DNA of 64,000 nucleotides from an uncultured Eggerthellaceae bacterium. GTDB taxonomy: Bacteria; Actinomycetota; Coriobacteriia; Coriobacteriales; Eggerthellaceae. Below are positions 61,390 to 64,000 of this stretch, piece by piece. The notes beneath the pieces were generated by a model. The model did no database searches, had not been told where the DNA came from, and saw only the letters and a program-made list of their open reading frames with translations. Location of the stretch: the NCBI GenBank assembly GCA_910588945.1, contig CAJUSF010000035.1, positions 1-64,000 of the forward strand, read 5' to 3'. A program made the translations under genes and the position numbers. Within the stretch, counting starts at the first letter, position 1. Every line of letters starts with the position of its first letter.

Positions 61390-63768
61390 TTAGAGCAAAT
61401 CGAGCGGATCGACATCAATAGCGACGTTTACAAACTTATCGGCCTGACGCTTGTCGAAAACCTCATTCAGAAATGCCGAAACATCCTCATCATGCGGCGC
61501 TTTCAAGATACAGTGCCACCGAAAATCGTTTCGGATCTTCTCGAACGCACACGGTGTCGGCGGAAGCAGAACCCACTGCGTCTTGTCGCATTCGAATATC
61601 TTCGACTCAAGCGTATCGTAGATCTGCTGAATGACGCGTTTGACATGCTGAAGGTCGCGCCCCCACGCGATGATGTTCACCATGCGGACATAAGGTGGAA
61701 ACCCGAGAACCCTGCGTTTTGGAAGCTCGCTTCGCAAGAAGAGATCTCTATCATAGACAGAAGCCGCCCGTATGGCGACGGAGTCCGCCTCATAAGTCTG
61801 CACATAGACCTCACCCTCAAGCTCGGCCCTACCCGCGCGACCCGCGACTTGTTCTATGAGATCGAACGTGCGCTCCGAGGCACGAAAGTCAGGAAGATGC
61901 AATTGTGTGTCGGCATTGATGACACCGACAAGCGTCACATCGTCAAAGTCAAGTCCCTTGGCGATCATCTGCGTACCTAAGAGCACAGCGCTATCGGCTG
62001 CTCCAAATTGCTCTAGCAGCTTTTGATGAGAACCCTTGGCTGCGGTCGTATCGGCATCCATACGAACCACAACAACATCAGACAGACTGCGCTTATTATC
62101 GCCATCAATTGTGCGAAGATGAACGCGATCCTTATCAGAGGTGCTCGCAGACAGACCTTCAGGCAGCACGATCGCCGGATCGACCGACTCTTCACTTGCA
62201 AGCAGAGCACGAAGCTCATCTTCAACTCGCTGCGTCCCGACTCCATACTTCCTCAAATACGGACTTCTACAAGAAGGGCATGATGAGGGGCTCGCCACTT
62301 CGTTTCCACAATGGTGGCAGACGAGCTTGTTACCACGCTCATGGTATGTGAGCGTTGTCGAGCAATTGCTACATTCAGGAACAAAACCACAATCGCGGCA
62401 AAGCAAGAACTTTGCAAAACCACGTTGGTTGAGCAAAAGCACCGCCTTATGCCCCGCCTTAAGCTCTTCGCAGAGCTTCTTTTCAAGCCTGTGTGAAAAA
62501 ATAGAGCGCTTACCGGATCGAAAGCATTCCGCCATATCGATAACTTCGATCTTGGGAAGCTTTTTGCCATTGGCGCGTTCTTTTAACTCAACATGATGCC
62601 AGTCGCTTCTCGTATTCGCTTTGAACAGAGCTTCGATCGAAGAAGTAGCCGATCCAAGAATCAGCGTGGCTCCGTTTTTCTTCACGAGCCACTCAGCCAC
62701 ATCACGTGATACATACCTTGGCGCACTTTCTTGTTTGTACGTACTTTCATGCTCCTCATCGATGACGATGATCCCGAGATCATCAACAGGCGCAAACAGC
62801 GCGCTTCTGGCACCTATTACCACCTTGCACTGCCCTGATCGTATCAAATCCCACTCATCATAGCGCTCGCCTTGGCTCATTCGCGAATGGAGCAAAGCCA
62901 CCGTATCGCCAAATCTGGATCGAAAGCGCGCAAGGGTCTGCGGTGTGAGCGAAATCTCCGGAACGAGAACTATCGCACTCTTACCTTGTGCCAACACTTT
63001 GGATATGGCGCGCAAATATAGCTCCGTTTTCCCAGATCCAGTAATGCCATCGATCAGCACCACCTCGCCTGAACACGATTTAATTGCGTCATCAATCACA
63101 CGCATAGCGCTTGATTGAGCATCCGTTAGCACATCAGGTCTAGAATCGCTGAACATCGGGCTTTGCAAAACGTCGTGCTCGGTACGCATCTTTCTCTTCG
63201 AGGCGACCTTCACCACTCCTTGCTTTTCAAGCGACTTGATCGTAGATGTCAAACTACCGTACAAATACGTTAATTCGCGCAATGAAACATCGCCCTCTTT
63301 AAGCGTATCGATAACAGCTCGCTGCTTGACAGCTCTATCCTTAGGAACGAAGGAGTCGAAGTTCTCGCCTTTGCATATGAGCTTCTCCTCGACCTCGCTG
63401 ATCTTGGGAAGTTCGATCCTCCAAGCGCCTTCTTTACCCTTGATAGCACGCGGGATTCCGCCCGGAGGGGTGAAAAGCCTCACCGCGCTAGATAGAGGCG
63501 CAATATACCTTGACGCGATAAAACGCGCACATTCGGCACCTACCTCGTTGAAATATGGCTTTGTGAGCACAGCATCTATCGACTTAGCACCCTTAGGCGG
63601 CTCGCCCTCATATATGCGAACTACAAAACCGATCGCAGGCCTTGATCCGAAACTCACCTGAACCGCACACCCGATGCACACCTCATCAACAAGATCACCG
63701 AGCATGTAGTCAAAAGCGCTCGATAGCGACTTGGTCTGTATATCTAGAACTACCTGCGCAAGCAGCAT
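61390..63768 (-). CDS. priA: Primosomal replication restart helicase PriA
   Basis: 792 residues. N-terminal DNA-binding domain (VVLDIQTKSLSSAFDYML), winged helix, helicase with Walker A ITGSGKTELYL (near 247), DEEH box IVIDEEHESTYKQ and zinc-binding cysteines (CRDCGFVPECSNCSTTLTYH, CHHCG, CPSC). It differs from the ATPase-dead actinobacterial PriA in keeping intact motifs. An extra polar segment of about 45 residues (SEESVDPAIVLPEGLSASTS region) lies before VVRMDADTTAAKGSH. metK ends 1 nt upstream. Confidence 0.95.
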   Translation of the reverse strand: MLLAQVVLDIQTKSLSSAFDYMLGDLVDEVCIGCAVQVSFGSRPAIGFVVRIYEGEPPKGAKSIDAVLTKPYFNEVGAECARFIASRYIAPLSSAVRLFTPPGGIPRAIKGKEGAWRIELPKISEVEEKLICKGENFDSFVPKDRAVKQRAVIDTLKEGDVSLRELTYLYGSLTSTIKSLEKQGVVKVASKRKMRTEHDVLQSPMFSDSRPDVLTDAQSSAMRVIDDAIKSCSGEVVLIDGITGSGKTELYLRAISKVLAQGKSAIVLVPEISLTPQTLARFRSRFGDTVALLHSRMSQGERYDEWDLIRSGQCKVVIGARSALFAPVDDLGIIVIDEEHESTYKQESAPRYVSRDVAEWLVKKNGATLILGSATSSIEALFKANTRSDWHHVELKERANGKKLPKIEVIDMAECFRSGKRSIFSHRLEKKLCEELKAGHKAVLLLNQRGFAKFLLCRDCGFVPECSNCSTTLTYHERGNKLVCHHCGNEVASPSSCPSCRSPYLRKYGVGTQRVEDELRALLASEESVDPAIVLPEGLSASTSDKDRVHLRTIDGDNKRSLSDVVVVRMDADTTAAKGSHQKLLEQFGAADSAVLLGTQMIAKGLDFDDVTLVGVINADTQLHLPDFRASERTFDLIEQVAGRAGRAELEGEVYVQTYEADSVAIRAASVYDRDLFLRSELPKRRVLGFPPYVRMVNIIAWGRDLQHVKRVIQQIYDTLESKIFECDKTQWVLLPPTPCAFEKIRNDFRWHCILKAPHDEDVSAFLNEVFDKRQADKFVNVAIDVDPLDLL

Positions 63769-64000
63769 CTACATACCGCAAGCGTCTCTAAGCGCGTCAA
63801 TCTTATCGGTTTTCTCCCAGCTGAATTCCGGGAGCTCACGGCCGAAGTGCCCATAGTTCGAGGTTAGCCTATATATAGGACGTCTGAGATCAAGATTGTC
63901 GATAATCGCTGCTGGTCGAAGATCGAACACCTTTGCGATCGCCTCTTCGATATCCTTCTCGTTAACATGATTCGTCCCGAACGTCTCAACCATGATAGAG
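63769..64000 (-). CDS. metK: S-adenosylmethionine synthetase, C-terminal end (partial)
   Basis: Only the last 77 or so codons are visible; the frame runs off the right edge. VETFGTNHVNEKDIEEAI, FDLRPAAII, LDLRRPIYRLTSNYGHFGRE and EKTDKIDALR match the C-terminal domain of MetK. It makes SAM, the cofactor of the three radical SAM/methyltransferase-type enzymes in this window. priA follows directly. Confidence 0.95.
   Translation of the reverse strand, partial: SIMVETFGTNHVNEKDIEEAIAKVFDLRPAAIIDNLDLRRPIYRLTSNYGHFGRELPEFSWEKTDKIDALRDACGM

Noticed and set aside
1..64000. CRISPR arrays, rRNA genes, complete insertion sequences
   Set aside because: No regularly spaced direct repeats, rRNA sequence or transposase genes were seen; the only mobile signal is at the left edge, plus possible relics near 57.5 kb.

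Overview
The window is about 64 kb of ordinary bacterial chromosome of moderate G+C, densely packed and almost all read on the minus strand. The gene set and layout suggest an actinomycete of class Coriobacteriia. Pointers are a sigma-70 factor with a long Ala/Lys/Ser N-terminal tail, RicT/PSP1, a membrane pyrophosphatase, a two-subunit class I fumarase, the paired radical-SAM/DUF4130 repair genes and a tmRNA tag ending in ALAMAA. This assignment is inference; a marker-gene search would settle it.

Layout. 1-0.9 kb: the 3' end of a large serine recombinase whose last codons run into the 3' end of tmRNA, so a mobile element lies to the left and uses ssrA as its target. 0.87-4.3 kb: a ribosome-rescue cluster (M42 peptidase, smpB, an acidic protein, ssrA). 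4.4-8.1 kb: pyrE, then a radical SAM + DUF4130 DNA-repair pair behind a promoter with a LexA-like operator, then tRNA-Thr. 8.1-17.1 kb: malic enzyme, tmk, holB, ricT, pncB, degV, a degenerate dehydrogenase-like protein and a PflA-like radical SAM protein. 17.3-21.4 kb: fumarase alpha/beta on the plus strand, facing rnhA and hppA. 21.6-29.8 kb: the rimP-nusA-ylxR-infB-rbfA-nrnA-truB-ribF translation/transcription cluster. 30-42 kb: an NADH:flavin oxidoreductase and a one-direction amino-acid block, ilvD-ilvB-ilvN-ilvC-serC-serA-leuA, headed by a promoter and a T-box-like leader with an intrinsic terminator. 42-57.2 kb: prfA-prmC-punA-DASS transporter, trxA-trxB, thrS, a zinc-ribbon membrane protein, valS, clpX, clpP and tig. 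57.3-64 kb: tRNA-Leu, a 0.7 kb gene-free region of nested inverted repeats, sstT, tRNA-Asn, rpoD, priA and the end of metK.

The most interesting signals are the recombinase/ssrA junction (with the ssrA terminator inside the recombinase reading frame), the SOS-like operator in front of the radical-SAM repair pair, the acidic protein between smpB and ssrA, the divergent T-box, the zinc-binding tail on NusA, a dehydrogenase relative that has lost its nucleotide-binding motif, and the palindromic region after tRNA-Leu. No CRISPR array, rRNA or complete insertion sequence was seen.
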